64,000 bases of DNA from assembly GCF_003986935.1 (NCBI RefSeq), contig NZ_RJZE01000024.1, positions 62,001 to 126,000 on the forward strand, written 5' to 3'. Positions 34,172 to 44,496 of the stretch are shown here, piece by piece; within the stretch, counting starts at the first letter, position 1; each line of letters opens with the position of its first letter. The notes beneath the pieces are model-generated. The model saw nothing but the letters and a program-made list of their open reading frames with translations. It was not told where the DNA came from and did no database searches. A program made the translations under genes and the position numbers. The DNA is from Paraburkholderia kururiensis JCM 10599 = LMG 19447 (GTDB lineage: Bacteria > Pseudomonadota > Gammaproteobacteria > Burkholderiales > Burkholderiaceae).

Positions 34172-35566
34172 ATGAGTACAACTGCTTTGGTAGAAGGCAA
34201 GATCGTACAGTGCATCGGCGCGGTGATCGACGTGGAGTTCCCGCGTGAGCACATGCCGAAGGTCTACGACGCCCTCATTCTGGAAGGCACGGAGCTGACG
34301 CTGGAAGTGCAGCAGCAGCTGGGCGACGGCGTTGTGCGTACGATCTGTCTGGGTGCATCGGACGGTCTGCGCCGCGGCATCATGGTCAAGAACACCGGCC
34401 ACCCGATCTCGGTGCCGGTCGGCAAGCCGACGCTCGGCCGCATCATGGACGTGCTCGGCCGTCCGATCGACGAAGCCGGCCCGATCGAAAGCGAACACAA
34501 GCGCTCGATCCACCAGAAGGCTCCGGCGTTCGACGAACTGGCGCCCTCCACGGAACTGCTCGAAACCGGCATCAAGGTTATCGACCTGATCTGCCCGTTC
34601 GCGAAGGGCGGCAAGGTGGGTCTGTTCGGCGGTGCGGGCGTGGGCAAGACCGTGAACATGATGGAGCTCATCAACAACATCGCGAAGGAACACGGCGGTT
34701 ACTCCGTGTTCGCGGGCGTGGGCGAGCGTACCCGTGAAGGGAACGACTTCTACCACGAAATGAAGGACTCCAACGTTCTGGACAAGGTCGCGCTGGTGTA
34801 CGGCCAGATGAACGAGCCGCCGGGCAACCGTCTGCGCGTGGCGCTGACCGGTCTGACGATGGCCGAGCACTTCCGCGACGAAGGCCGCGACGTGCTGTTC
34901 TTCGTCGACAACATCTACCGTTTCACGCTGGCCGGTACGGAAGTGTCGGCACTGCTGGGCCGGATGCCGTCGGCGGTGGGTTATCAGCCGACGCTGGCTG
35001 AAGAAATGGGCAAGCTGCAGGAACGCATCACGTCGACCAAGACGGGCTCGATTACCTCGGTGCAAGCCGTGTACGTGCCTGCGGACGACTTGACCGACCC
35101 GTCGCCTGCTACGACCTTCGGCCACCTGGACGCAACGGTCGTGCTTTCGCGTGACATCGCGTCGCTCGGTATCTACCCCGCCGTGGACCCGCTCGATTCG
35201 ACCTCGCGTCAGATCGACCCGAACGTGATTGGCGAAGAGCACTACACGATCACGCGCGGCGTGCAGCAAACGCTGCAGCGCTACAAGGAACTGCGCGACA
35301 TCATCGCGATTCTGGGCATGGACGAACTGTCGCCGGAAGACAAGCTGTCGGTGGCGCGTGCACGTAAGATCCAGCGTTTCCTGTCGCAGCCGTTCCACGT
35401 TGCTGAAGTGTTCACGGGCTCGCCTGGCAAGTACGTGCCGCTGAAGGAAACCATCCGCGGCTTCAAGATGATCGTGGAAGGCGAGTGCGACCACCTGCCG
35501 GAGCAGGCGTTCTACATGGTCGGCACGATCGACGAAGCCTTCGAGAAGGCCAAGAAGATCCAGTAA
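34172..35566 (+). CDS. atpD: F1Fo ATP synthase subunit beta
   Basis: A 464-residue catalytic subunit. Walker A GGAGVGKT is at 153-160, the catalytic GERTREGNDF glutamate region follows, and the Walker B segment is VLFFVDNIYRF; the signature PAVDPLDSTSRQ is present. The start at 34172, with AAAGGA upstream, gives MSTTALVEGKIVQCIG; a further in-frame start ten codons upstream lacks a ribosome site. Complete. Confidence 0.98.
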   Translation: MSTTALVEGKIVQCIGAVIDVEFPREHMPKVYDALILEGTELTLEVQQQLGDGVVRTICLGASDGLRRGIMVKNTGHPISVPVGKPTLGRIMDVLGRPIDEAGPIESEHKRSIHQKAPAFDELAPSTELLETGIKVIDLICPFAKGGKVGLFGGAGVGKTVNMMELINNIAKEHGGYSVFAGVGERTREGNDFYHEMKDSNVLDKVALVYGQMNEPPGNRLRVALTGLTMAEHFRDEGRDVLFFVDNIYRFTLAGTEVSALLGRMPSAVGYQPTLAEEMGKLQERITSTKTGSITSVQAVYVPADDLTDPSPATTFGHLDATVVLSRDIASLGIYPAVDPLDSTSRQIDPNVIGEEHYTITRGVQQTLQRYKELRDIIAILGMDELSPEDKLSVARARKIQRFLSQPFHVAEVFTGSPGKYVPLKETIRGFKMIVEGECDHLPEQAFYMVGTIDEAFEKAKKIQ

Positions 35567-35738
35567 CGGTCGGGTGTAACGAAGCAGGGCGCCGCGTGGG
35601 TTTTCGTCTCGCCGCAGTCGTACACACGACGCGGCAAAGACGCGGACAACACGCAGCGCCCCGTCCTACGCTCAACCAGCTTTGCATGGACGAGAGTGAG
35701 CGCGAGCCGCTCGCACTCGTCGGCAGGAGTCGACACAT

Positions 35739-36164
35739 ATGGCAACGATCAAGGTAGACGTCGTCAGCGCGGAAGAGCAGATCTTCTCGGGCCAGGCGAA
35801 ATTCGTCGCGCTGCCGGGCGAAGCGGGCGAGCTCGGCATTCTGCCGGGCCACACGCCGCTCATCACGCGGATTCGTCCGGGTGCGGTGCGCATCGAGGCT
35901 GAGAACGGCGAGGAAGAGTTCGTTTTCGTCGCCGGCGGCATCCTCGAAGTGCAGCCGGGCGCAGTAACGGTGTTGGCCGACACGGCGATTCGCGGCAAGG
36001 ACCTCGACGAGGCGAAGGCCGAGCAGGCCCGCAAGCGCGCGGAAGAGGCGCTGCAGAACACCGGCTCGAACATCGAGTACGCCACCGCTCAGGCGGAACT
36101 TGCGTACGCGACGGCACAGCTCGCTGCGATCCAGCGTCTGCGCAAGCTGCGCGGTCAGCACTGA
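35739..36164 (+). CDS. atpC: F1Fo ATP synthase subunit epsilon
   Basis: A 141-residue subunit: an N-terminal beta-sandwich (KVDVVSAEEQIFSGQAKFVA, GELGILPGHTPLITRI) and a C-terminal two-helix regulatory domain that can block rotation. Last gene of the operon. It is preceded by a 172-base gap after atpD that has a bulged hairpin near 35694-35718 and followed by the operon terminator. Confidence 0.97.
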   Translation: MATIKVDVVSAEEQIFSGQAKFVALPGEAGELGILPGHTPLITRIRPGAVRIEAENGEEEFVFVAGGILEVQPGAVTVLADTAIRGKDLDEAKAEQARKRAEEALQNTGSNIEYATAQAELAYATAQLAAIQRLRKLRGQH

Positions 36165-36187
36165 TCGCTCGGCGACGACGGTCAAAG

Positions 36188-36215
36188 AAAGCAGCCTTCG
36201 TGGCTGCTTTTTTTT
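36188..36215 (+). terminator. Intrinsic terminator of the atp operon
   Basis: Stem AAAGCAGCC / GGCTGCTTT with a TTCGT loop, followed by a run of T. It lies 24 bases after the atpC stop. Confidence 0.93.
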
Positions 36216-36407
36216 CGTCCACACTTGACGTTTACGGAAAGGTCAGCAAAATCGAGAGTCCGTCGCCGCTGGCTGGCCGTGACCATCGTCATCGACATGG
36301 CCAGGCGCGCTGCGGGTAAGACTTGATGCCGTGGCGTCATCGAGCAGTGGCAGAATCGGTTTCAAATTCATTTCAATAGAGAGCTCACCTCTCACGGAGA
36401 CAGCACC

Positions 36408-38153
36408 ATGGCAACGCAAGCTGCGGGCGGCGACGCGTCCGCATGTATCGAACCGAAAGACGGCCTTTCATACGTGCGCGGCGCAACCGATATTCCGCTT
36501 AGCGAGGCGACGATCGCGCAGTTCCTGCTCGACACCGTTGAGCGCTTTCCCGACCGGCCAGCCGTGGTGTTTCGCGAGCAGGGCATTCGCTGGACGTGGC
36601 GCGAGTTCGCCGACGAGGTGGACGTGCTCGCCGCGGGCCTCGCATCGCTTGGCATCGTGAAGGGAGATCGCGTCGGCATCTGGTCGCCGAACCGCGTCGA
36701 ATGGCTGCTCACGCAATTCGCGACGGCGCGCATCGGCGCGGTGCTCGTGAACATCAATCCGGCCTATCGGCTGCACGAACTCGAATATGCGCTGAACAAG
36801 GTGGGCTGCAAGGCCATCATTTCGGCGGAGCGCTTCAAGACGTCGATGTATCTGGAGATGCTGCAGGAGCTTGCCCCCGAACTCGCGAGCGCAACGCCGG
36901 GCGACCTGCATGCCGCCCGACTGCCGGATTTGCGCATGGTGATCCGCATGTGCGACACCGAAACGCCCGGCATGCTGACCGTCTCCGATGTGGTGGAGCG
37001 CGGCCGCGTGTGGTGTGAGCAGAACGGCAAGGCAACGCTAGACGGCATCGGCGCCACGCTCGACCGGTACGATCCCATCAACATCCAGTTCACCAGCGGC
37101 ACGACGGGCAATCCGAAGGGCGCCACGCTCACGCATCGCAACGTTGTGAACAATGCGCGTTTTATCGCGATGGCGATGCGACTCACCGAGCAGGACGCGC
37201 TCTGCATTCCGGTGCCGCTTTATCACTGCTTCGGCATGGTGTTGGCCGTGCTCGCGTGCGTTTCGGTGGGCGCCAACATGGTGTTTCCCGGCGAAGCGTT
37301 CGATCCGCGTGCCACGCTGGCTGCTGTTGCCGAAGAACGGTGCACGGCGCTGCATGGCGTACCCACCATGTTCATCGCGGAACTGGATCATCCCGATTTC
37401 GCGACGTTCGATCTCTCGCGTCTGCGCACCGGCATCATGGCCGGCTCGCCATGTCCTATCGAGACCATGAAGCGTGTGGTCTCGAAGATGCATCTGAGCG
37501 AAATCACCATCGCCTATGGCATGACGGAAACGAGCCCTGTGTCGTTCCAGAGTTCCACGCAAGATCCGCTCGACAAGCGCACGACAACGGTAGGCCGCAT
37601 CCAGCCGCACCTCGAAGTGAAGATCGTCGATCCGCTGGGCAACATGGTGCCGGTTGGCGACACAGGCGAGCTGTGCACGAAGGGCTATTCCGTGATGCTC
37701 GGCTACTGGGGCGACGACGCAAAGACGAAGGAAAGCATCGTGGATGGCTGGATGCACACGGGCGATCTCGCAACGATCGATGCCGAAGGCTACTGCAACA
37801 TCGTGGGTCGCCTGAAGGACATGGTCATTCGTGGCGGCGAGAACATTTACCCGCGCGAAGTGGAGGAGTTTCTGTTCCGCCATCCGAAGATCCAGACCGT
37901 GCAGGTGTTCGGTGTGCCGGATCAGAAGTATGGCGAAGAGCTATGCGCGTGGATCGTGCTGCGCTCGGGAGAGCAGGCCACGCCCGACGAGATTCAGGAG
38001 TTCTGCCGTGGTCAGATTGCGCACTACAAGATTCCGAAGTACGTGCGCTTCGTCGATGAACTGCCGATGACGGTGACGGGCAAGATTCAGAAGTTCGTGA
38101 TGCGCGAGCGCATGATCGACGAACTGCATCTCACGGTGCAGAAGACTGCGTGA
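36408..38153 (+). CDS. AMP-binding acyl-CoA synthetase
   Basis: A 581-residue adenylate-forming enzyme that activates a carboxylic acid through an acyl-AMP to its CoA thioester. Visible core motifs: the phosphate loop FTSGTTGNPKGATLTH, the A5 motif AYGMTETSPVSFQ, the hinge MHTGDLATIDAEGYCNIVGR, LKDMVIRGGENIYPREVEEF and the catalytic lysine in TVTGKIQKF. Sequence and length fit the medium/long-chain fatty-acyl-CoA synthetase-like group (COG0318) rather than acetyl-CoA synthetase. It is a single gene, with an ACGGAGAC before the ATG. No terminator is seen on its strand after the stop. The acid used cannot be deduced. Confidence 0.92.
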   Translation: MATQAAGGDASACIEPKDGLSYVRGATDIPLSEATIAQFLLDTVERFPDRPAVVFREQGIRWTWREFADEVDVLAAGLASLGIVKGDRVGIWSPNRVEWLLTQFATARIGAVLVNINPAYRLHELEYALNKVGCKAIISAERFKTSMYLEMLQELAPELASATPGDLHAARLPDLRMVIRMCDTETPGMLTVSDVVERGRVWCEQNGKATLDGIGATLDRYDPINIQFTSGTTGNPKGATLTHRNVVNNARFIAMAMRLTEQDALCIPVPLYHCFGMVLAVLACVSVGANMVFPGEAFDPRATLAAVAEERCTALHGVPTMFIAELDHPDFATFDLSRLRTGIMAGSPCPIETMKRVVSKMHLSEITIAYGMTETSPVSFQSSTQDPLDKRTTTVGRIQPHLEVKIVDPLGNMVPVGDTGELCTKGYSVMLGYWGDDAKTKESIVDGWMHTGDLATIDAEGYCNIVGRLKDMVIRGGENIYPREVEEFLFRHPKIQTVQVFGVPDQKYGEELCAWIVLRSGEQATPDEIQEFCRGQIAHYKIPKYVRFVDELPMTVTGKIQKFVMRERMIDELHLTVQKTA

Positions 38154-38192
38154 AGTTTTCCGGGCGAAGGAAGATGTTCTGGAGCCCGAAAA

Positions 38193-38424
38193 ATGGCAAA
38201 AAAAAAGCGGGCCTGGAGCCCGCTAAAAACCACACGCTACGGGGTTAGCGCGAGGAGACCAATGAAGGAGCCGCTCGTGAAGGCCTGCAGGCCGTGTCAC
38301 GGCTCCAGCAAGGATGCCCCTGCGAAGGGCTTCGGCTTACGCCGACCGGCCGATGAATCGTGTCCGCTCACACTTACACCTGGCCACATCCGTGTTGAAA
38401 CCGTTAAAGCGTTGAAGGGCATTG
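38193..38424 (-). ncRNA. Candidate structured small RNA
   Basis: No gene occupies 38154-38675. Read on the minus strand, an RNA beginning near 38424 would fold into several stems and end at the strong terminator at 38197-38226. Stems seen: GGAGCCG / CGGCTCC (38267-38273 and 38300-38306) enclosing GGCCTGCAGGCC, CGCTA / TAGCG (38235-38239 and 38246-38250), and the terminator. An OmpR-box-like sequence and a TTAATT -10-like hexamer (38431-38436 on the plus strand as AATTAA) lie just upstream. It does not look like tmRNA, 6S, SRP or RNase P RNA. Alternatively it is a long 3' UTR of the dehydratase-like gene. Confidence 0.45.
38197..38226 (-). terminator. Intrinsic terminator reading leftward
   Basis: On the minus strand AGCGGGC, a 5-base loop and GCCCGCT are followed by nine or more T. 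The plus strand has no T-run after the stem, so it terminates leftward transcription only. Confidence 0.88.
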
Positions 38425-38448
38425 TGGGCGAATTAACCCGGTAGCGCG

Positions 38449-38473
38449 GTAACAAAGTGTTTCAGGTTGTAAC
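38449..38473 (-). promoter_or_regulatory. OmpR-box-like site before the candidate small RNA
   Basis: On the minus strand this reads GTTACAACCTGAAACACTTT then GTTAC. TTACA-N3-TGAAACA is the spacing and sequence of the E. coli ompC OmpR site as I remember it. The surrounding 38475-38675 is unusually AT-rich for this genome. Not tested. Confidence 0.3.
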
Positions 38474-38675
38474 GCCCGCCAGATAAGGCTCTCCGCGATT
38501 TTTTTGCCGTCCTTATGACGTTTTTCGGTCGAATTTACCGGTATTTTTATCTCTTAATTAGAGGCTCAGAAACACTCGCATTCAGAGCGCATCGCACGCT
38601 ATGCATACCGCAATCATTGCGCACGATGCGTCGTAAGAAACGATCAGGAATCGCGCATTCGGGGCGCGGTTACGG

Positions 38676-39503
38676 TTACTTCAGCCACTTGTCCGAGATC
38701 GACTGGTACTCGCCCGTCGCACGCAACAGGTGCAGCCATTGATCGACGTACTGCTGGAAGACCACATCGCCGCGAGGCAGCAACCATGCCTTCTCACCGT
38801 ACTGGAACGGCTTGTCGGGATGAACGGAGCATAGCCCCGGATTCAGCTTCTGCTGCAAAAGCGTTTCGGACGCGTCGGTCACCATCACATCGGCCTTGCC
38901 CGCGAGAATTTGCTTGAAGATCGTGACGTTGTCCGGATACACCGTGAGGTTGGCGTGCGGGAAGAACTGCTTCGCGAAACGTTCGTTCGTGCCGCCCGGA
39001 TTGACGATGACGCGTGTCGAGGGCCGATCGATCTGCTCCACCGTCTGGTATCGGCTCACGTCGCTGCATCGCACGATAGGTGCCTTGCCGTCGATCTGAT
39101 AAGCCTGTGTGAAGAACGCGCGCTTTTGTCTTTCGAGTGTCGTCGAGACACCGCCCACACCCACATCGCACTTCGCGACGAAGTCGTTCATCAGGTTCGA
39201 CCACGTCGTCTTCACGAACTCCGCCTTCACGCCAAGCGACTTCGCGAGCGATTGCGTCATGTCGATGTCGATGCCTTCGAACTGGCCGTCCGGCCGGTAG
39301 TACGAATAGGGCTTGTAGTCGCCGGTGGTGCAGGCGCGCAGCGTGCCGCGCGCGAGAATTTCATCGAGACGCGACGTGGCCTTCGCTTCGTTCTGCGGCG
39401 CTGCGGGATTCTGTGCGCAGCCCGCCATGCCGGCGAGCAAGGCGCCGGCCAATGCACTCGATGCGATGCTTGACGCGATAGCGGTGGTCCGATTTCTTCT
39501 CAT
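38676..39503 (-). CDS. Cyclohexadienyl dehydratase-like periplasmic lipoprotein (PheC/SBP_bac_3 family)
   Basis: A 275-residue exported protein with a lipoprotein signal (LLAGMAGC, lipidated Cys29). The mature part has the family 3 solute-binding fold and matches the PheC type of Pseudomonas rather than an ordinary amino acid receptor: TTGDYKPYSYY near the start, INPGGTNE-like VNPGGTNERFAKQF, DNVTIFKQI, and MVTDASETLLQQ, where the Glu aligns with the catalytic acid of PheC. PheC enzymes convert prephenate or arogenate to phenylpyruvate or phenylalanine in the periplasm. Enzyme activity is likely but unproven; it could still be a receptor for a related ligand. Standing alone between a candidate RNA and hemE. 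Confidence 0.75.
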   Translation of the reverse strand: MRRNRTTAIASSIASSALAGALLAGMAGCAQNPAAPQNEAKATSRLDEILARGTLRACTTGDYKPYSYYRPDGQFEGIDIDMTQSLAKSLGVKAEFVKTTWSNLMNDFVAKCDVGVGGVSTTLERQKRAFFTQAYQIDGKAPIVRCSDVSRYQTVEQIDRPSTRVIVNPGGTNERFAKQFFPHANLTVYPDNVTIFKQILAGKADVMVTDASETLLQQKLNPGLCSVHPDKPFQYGEKAWLLPRGDVVFQQYVDQWLHLLRATGEYQSISDKWLK

Positions 39504-39637
39504 GAGGTCTCCTCGTTTGTGAATGCCCGATGAATCGATGCGGCCCTTGATGATAGTACGCAGCGAGAGGCCGCAATAGCCAGGCGCCGTACGGGTAAAA
39601 TGCGGCTTTGCCTTTCACGCGACAGACGCTCCGCAAC

Positions 39638-40774
39638 GTGGCCCATCCCCTTCTGAACGACACTTTCCTGCGCGCGCTGTTGCGACAGCCCACCGAGTAC
39701 ACGCCGGTGTGGCTCATGCGCCAGGCGGGGCGCTATCTGCCCGAGTACAACGCCACGCGCAGCCGCGCCGGCAGCTTTCTCGGGCTTGCCAAGAATCCCG
39801 ACTACGCGACCGAGGTCACGCTGCAGCCGCTCGACCGCTATCCGCTCGACGCCGCCATTCTGTTCTCGGACATCCTCACCGTTCCCGACGCGATGGGCCT
39901 CGGCCTCGACTTCGCTGCGGGCGAGGGACCGAAGTTCGCGCGCCCCGTGCGCACCGAAGAGGACGTGGCGCGGCTCGCCGTACCCGATATCGACGGCACG
40001 CTGCGCTACGTGACCGACGCCGTTCGCCAGATCCGCCGCGCGCTCGTCGACGCGCAAGGCCGCCAGCGTGTGCCGCTGATCGGCTTTTCGGGCAGCCCGT
40101 GGACGCTTGCGTGCTACATGGTGGAAGGCGGCGGCTCCGACGATTTCCGCACCGTGAAGACGATGCTGTACGCCCGCCCGGACCTGATGCATCGCATTCT
40201 CGACATCAACGCGAAGTCCGTGGCCGCGTACCTGAATGCGCAGATCGAAGCCGGCGCGCAGGCCGTGATGATTTTCGACACGTGGGGCGGGGCGCTTGCA
40301 GATGGGGTCTATCAGCGCTTCTCGCTGCACTACATCCGCGAGGTCGTGCAGCAGCTCAAGCGCGAGCACGATGGCGCACGCGTGCCCGTCATCACGTTCA
40401 CGAAGGGCGGCGGGTTGTGGCTGGAAGAAATCGCGGCCACCGGCGTGGACGCCGTCGGGCTCGACTGGACCGTGAATCTGGGTCGTGCGCGCGAACTCGT
40501 GGGCGACCGCGTTGCGTTGCAGGGCAACCTGGACCCCACTGTGCTGTTCTCGCCGCCGTCGAGCATCCGCATCGAGGCGCGCGCGCTGCTCGACAGCTTC
40601 GGCGACCATCCGGGCCATGTTTTCAACCTGGGGCACGGCATCTCGCAGTTCACGCCGCCGGAGCACGTCGCAGAGCTGGTGGACGAGGTGCATCGGCACA
40701 GCCGGGCAATTCGCGGAACGGGTCTACCAGCGGGTCTGACGGCGGGCACGGCCCCATCCGGCCCCGCAGTGTGA
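39638..40774 (+). CDS. hemE: Uroporphyrinogen decarboxylase
   Basis: A 378-residue enzyme of haem synthesis that removes the four acetate carboxyls of uroporphyrinogen III to give coproporphyrinogen III. The N-terminal substrate-binding signature PVWLMRQAGRYLPEYNATR and the catalytic-Asp segment AAILFSDILTVPDAMG are intact, as are GFSGSPWTLACYMVEGGGS and NLGHGISQFTPPEHV. The GTG start at 39638 gives the usual VAHPLLNDTFLRALLR opening; a TTG ten codons upstream is possible. The C-terminus runs about 15 residues past the family end. Faces the divergent dehydratase-like gene. Confidence 0.95.
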   Translation: MAHPLLNDTFLRALLRQPTEYTPVWLMRQAGRYLPEYNATRSRAGSFLGLAKNPDYATEVTLQPLDRYPLDAAILFSDILTVPDAMGLGLDFAAGEGPKFARPVRTEEDVARLAVPDIDGTLRYVTDAVRQIRRALVDAQGRQRVPLIGFSGSPWTLACYMVEGGGSDDFRTVKTMLYARPDLMHRILDINAKSVAAYLNAQIEAGAQAVMIFDTWGGALADGVYQRFSLHYIREVVQQLKREHDGARVPVITFTKGGGLWLEEIAATGVDAVGLDWTVNLGRARELVGDRVALQGNLDPTVLFSPPSSIRIEARALLDSFGDHPGHVFNLGHGISQFTPPEHVAELVDEVHRHSRAIRGTGLPAGLTAGTAPSGPAV

Positions 40775-40873
40775 CGCTTCTGTTGCAGTGCGATGAAGTG
40801 GGCTCCACGCCTCAGGGTGCCGGGGGACGCAGAAGGCCATCCACAGGCCCTTTTCGCGTTGTCAAGACTTGAC

Positions 40874-40882
40874 TTATGCACA
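40874..40882 (+). promoter_or_regulatory. DnaA box
   Basis: TTATGCACA, matching the strict DnaA box TTATNCACA. Confidence 0.6.
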
Positions 40883-41063
40883 CAGGTCACGTTGCGGCGC
40901 GGTAGAGCATTTCGTCGCTGCAAAGTCCTTGCCGGATCGCCGCGATTTTGATCAATCCCTTGACAGACAAGGCTTTTCGCGGAGCGGCCGTCAGGCCGGC
41001 CTTCCTGGCCGAATAGCGGCCAAACGCCGCGGGGCGGCCTTCCTGGCGAACTTCTTAACAAAG

Positions 41064-41072
41064 TTATCCACA
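41064..41072 (+). promoter_or_regulatory. DnaA box
   Basis: TTATCCACA, the highest-affinity DnaA box, 182 bases from the first and in the same orientation. Confidence 0.7.
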
Positions 41073-41197
41073 GGCGCGCCGCGATTCGCGGCGCATTTGT
41101 TCAGCCGAATCCTTAACTTAGCGCCGAAAGTGAAGTTTTACTTTAAGTGTGGGCTGGACAACACTCGCCGCGACCGGCCCATGCTAAAGGCAGCCGA

Positions 41198-43453
<2,256 letters not shown>

Positions 43454-43557
43454 GGCTGTTGCCGGTCGAGCGTAGCGAAGGGAAGGCGCTTATCCGCGCG
43501 GGTCATATCGACAGCGCGAAAGGCGAGCTCATGAATGCGGGGGGCGCGCTGTCGTAA

Positions 43558-43644
43558 CCAATCGCGGTTAATACCGCCAGCGGTTACGCGCTGTCCGCGC
43601 ACGTGCTCGCACCGTACTGGCATAGCCTCGCGCCGGGAACATGA
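43558..43644 (+). pseudogene. Remnant 3' end of an unidentified gene
   Basis: An open stretch of about 28 codons, beginning right after an in-frame TAA, reads as protein-like sequence (SGYALSAHVLAPYWHSLAPG) and stops with a TGA that overlaps the ATG of the next remnant by four bases. Such ATGA overlap is the usual mark of a coupled gene pair. No upstream coding part survives before priA. Family not recognised. Confidence 0.35.
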
Positions 43645-43888
43645 GCGCCGGCGGACGCGCCGCCGCGCTGGCGCAACTGGACCGGGCACGCTGCTGCGCG
43701 GCCTGCCGGTTGCGTGCGGACGATCGACATTCGATAGAGCAGAGCATTGCGGGTCTCGCTGTATTCGGTTCGGGTTTCGGAGATGCTGTCGCCTTGAAGC
43801 CGTCTCTGCACGCTGCACGATTCGCCGGGTCTCGCCTCGCGATACCTGCCCGTAGTTTCAGCCTTTGTTGGCCTCAGCATCGGCGTGA
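43641..43888 (+). pseudogene. Frameshifted small cysteine-motif protein (LCxLHD / CPxF type)
   Basis: Three reading frames in succession give the parts of one small protein. Frame 1 from the ATG: CCAACRLRADDRHSIEQ and IAGLAVFGSGFGDAVA. Frame 2 (one base on): SRLCTLHD. Frame 3: RRVSPRDTCP, then a TAG, then FQPLLASASA and a stop at 43886. Together they match the layout of short Burkholderia proteins with an N-terminal CxxC, a GL-x-FGS-x-G core, LCxLHD-x-x-VSP and a final C-x-x-F, which I recall as a recurring uncharacterised, probably metal-binding type. Two frameshifts and a nonsense codon make it a pseudogene unless sequencing errors are involved. Confidence 0.5.
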
Positions 43889-44059
43889 CTGCCGCAGCTG
43901 CCGCGCGCCGCCTGGGTGCCCTGTCCTCGCGCCCTGCTTGAGTGCCCGCTTTGTCAGCGGCCTCTTTGTCAGCGCACCCGCACGTCGCGCGCCTGAACGT
44001 GCGACGCGCACGCCCGGCGAGGGCAACCCCTGTCGAGATCCGGGTTCGCCAGCTTCCCT

Positions 44060-44224
44060 TCAGCTTTCGTGGCGCTGTGCGTCGATGAGCCCGCGCACGT
44101 CGCGTCCCGACGAATCCTTTACAGGAACGGGGCGGACCGCCGGGGACGAGGCCCCGCGAATAAACAGGATCGCGCACGTCGCGCACATCGCCCACACGCC
44201 AGCAATTACCATCCACTTTTCCAT
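44060..44224 (-). CDS. Small single-span membrane protein (54 residues)
   Basis: A short gene with good support despite its size: AAAGGA lies eight bases before the ATG, and the product MEKWMVIAGVWAMCATCAIL then FIRGAS has one hydrophobic segment (about residues 5-23) followed by a polar tail of 30 residues ending QRHES. The N-in or C-in topology is not clear. Divergent from putA, whose start lies 284 bases away. It resembles small hypothetical membrane proteins annotated in related genomes; function unknown. Confidence 0.65.
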   Translation of the reverse strand: MEKWMVIAGVWAMCATCAILFIRGASSPAVRPVPVKDSSGRDVRGLIDAQRHES

Positions 44225-44405
44225 TTCGCCAATCCTTTTAGTCGAGCACCGTGCGACAGGGCGCATAGCTGTATAACGGCGGCGTCGGCGTTTCGATAAG
44301 GGCGGTGGCACAAAGAATCTCATCAGGGAAAATACCGATTCCGCATAGCGCGCCCCGGTTTGGTGCGATCGACTGAAAACCCTTGTGCCATAAGGCTTCC
44401 AAGGT

Positions 44406-44442
44406 GGTGCAACCCACGTTCCCGTTTGGTTGCACCTTTTTA
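44406..44442 (+). terminator. Terminator-like hairpin in the putA leader
   Basis: Perfect 9-bp stem GGTGCAACC / GGTTGCACC (44406-44414 and 44428-44436), 13-base loop, then TTTTT. It lies between two divergent genes, so it cannot simply end an upstream gene; it is 67 bases before putA and could act as an attenuator. Confidence 0.6.
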
Positions 44443-44460
44443 TTGGGAGGCGTACGATTC

Positions 44461-44496
44461 GGCCAACTTTTTTGGTATTGGCCGGTCGCACCGGCC
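44461..44496 (+). promoter_or_regulatory. Two overlapping hairpins just before putA
   Basis: GGCCAA / TTGGCC (44461-44466 and 44478-44483) and GGCCGG / CCGGCC (44480-44485 and 44491-44496) share four bases, so only one can form at a time. The second ends 12 bases before the putA ATG and would affect ribosome access. Confidence 0.4.

Larger units (their letters stand above)
40775..41197. other. Non-coding hemE-priA gap with DnaA boxes
   Basis: A 423-base gap without a credible gene. It holds two DnaA boxes, a third near-match ATCCACAGGC around 40840, two direct copies of CGGCCTTCCTGGC near 40995 and 41036, and an AT-richer tract (41110-41147) with AAAGT/ACTTT symmetry just before priA. Confidence 0.5.

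Noticed and set aside
38193..38444. An 83-codon plus-strand frame with GGAG upstream
   Set aside because: It begins inside the leftward terminator hairpin and its sequence is a by-product of the structured region; no family resemblance.
43584..44216. A 210-codon minus-strand frame between priA and putA
   Set aside because: No ribosome site, Arg-rich shadow composition, and it runs antisense to the frameshifted remnant and overlaps the small membrane gene in another frame.
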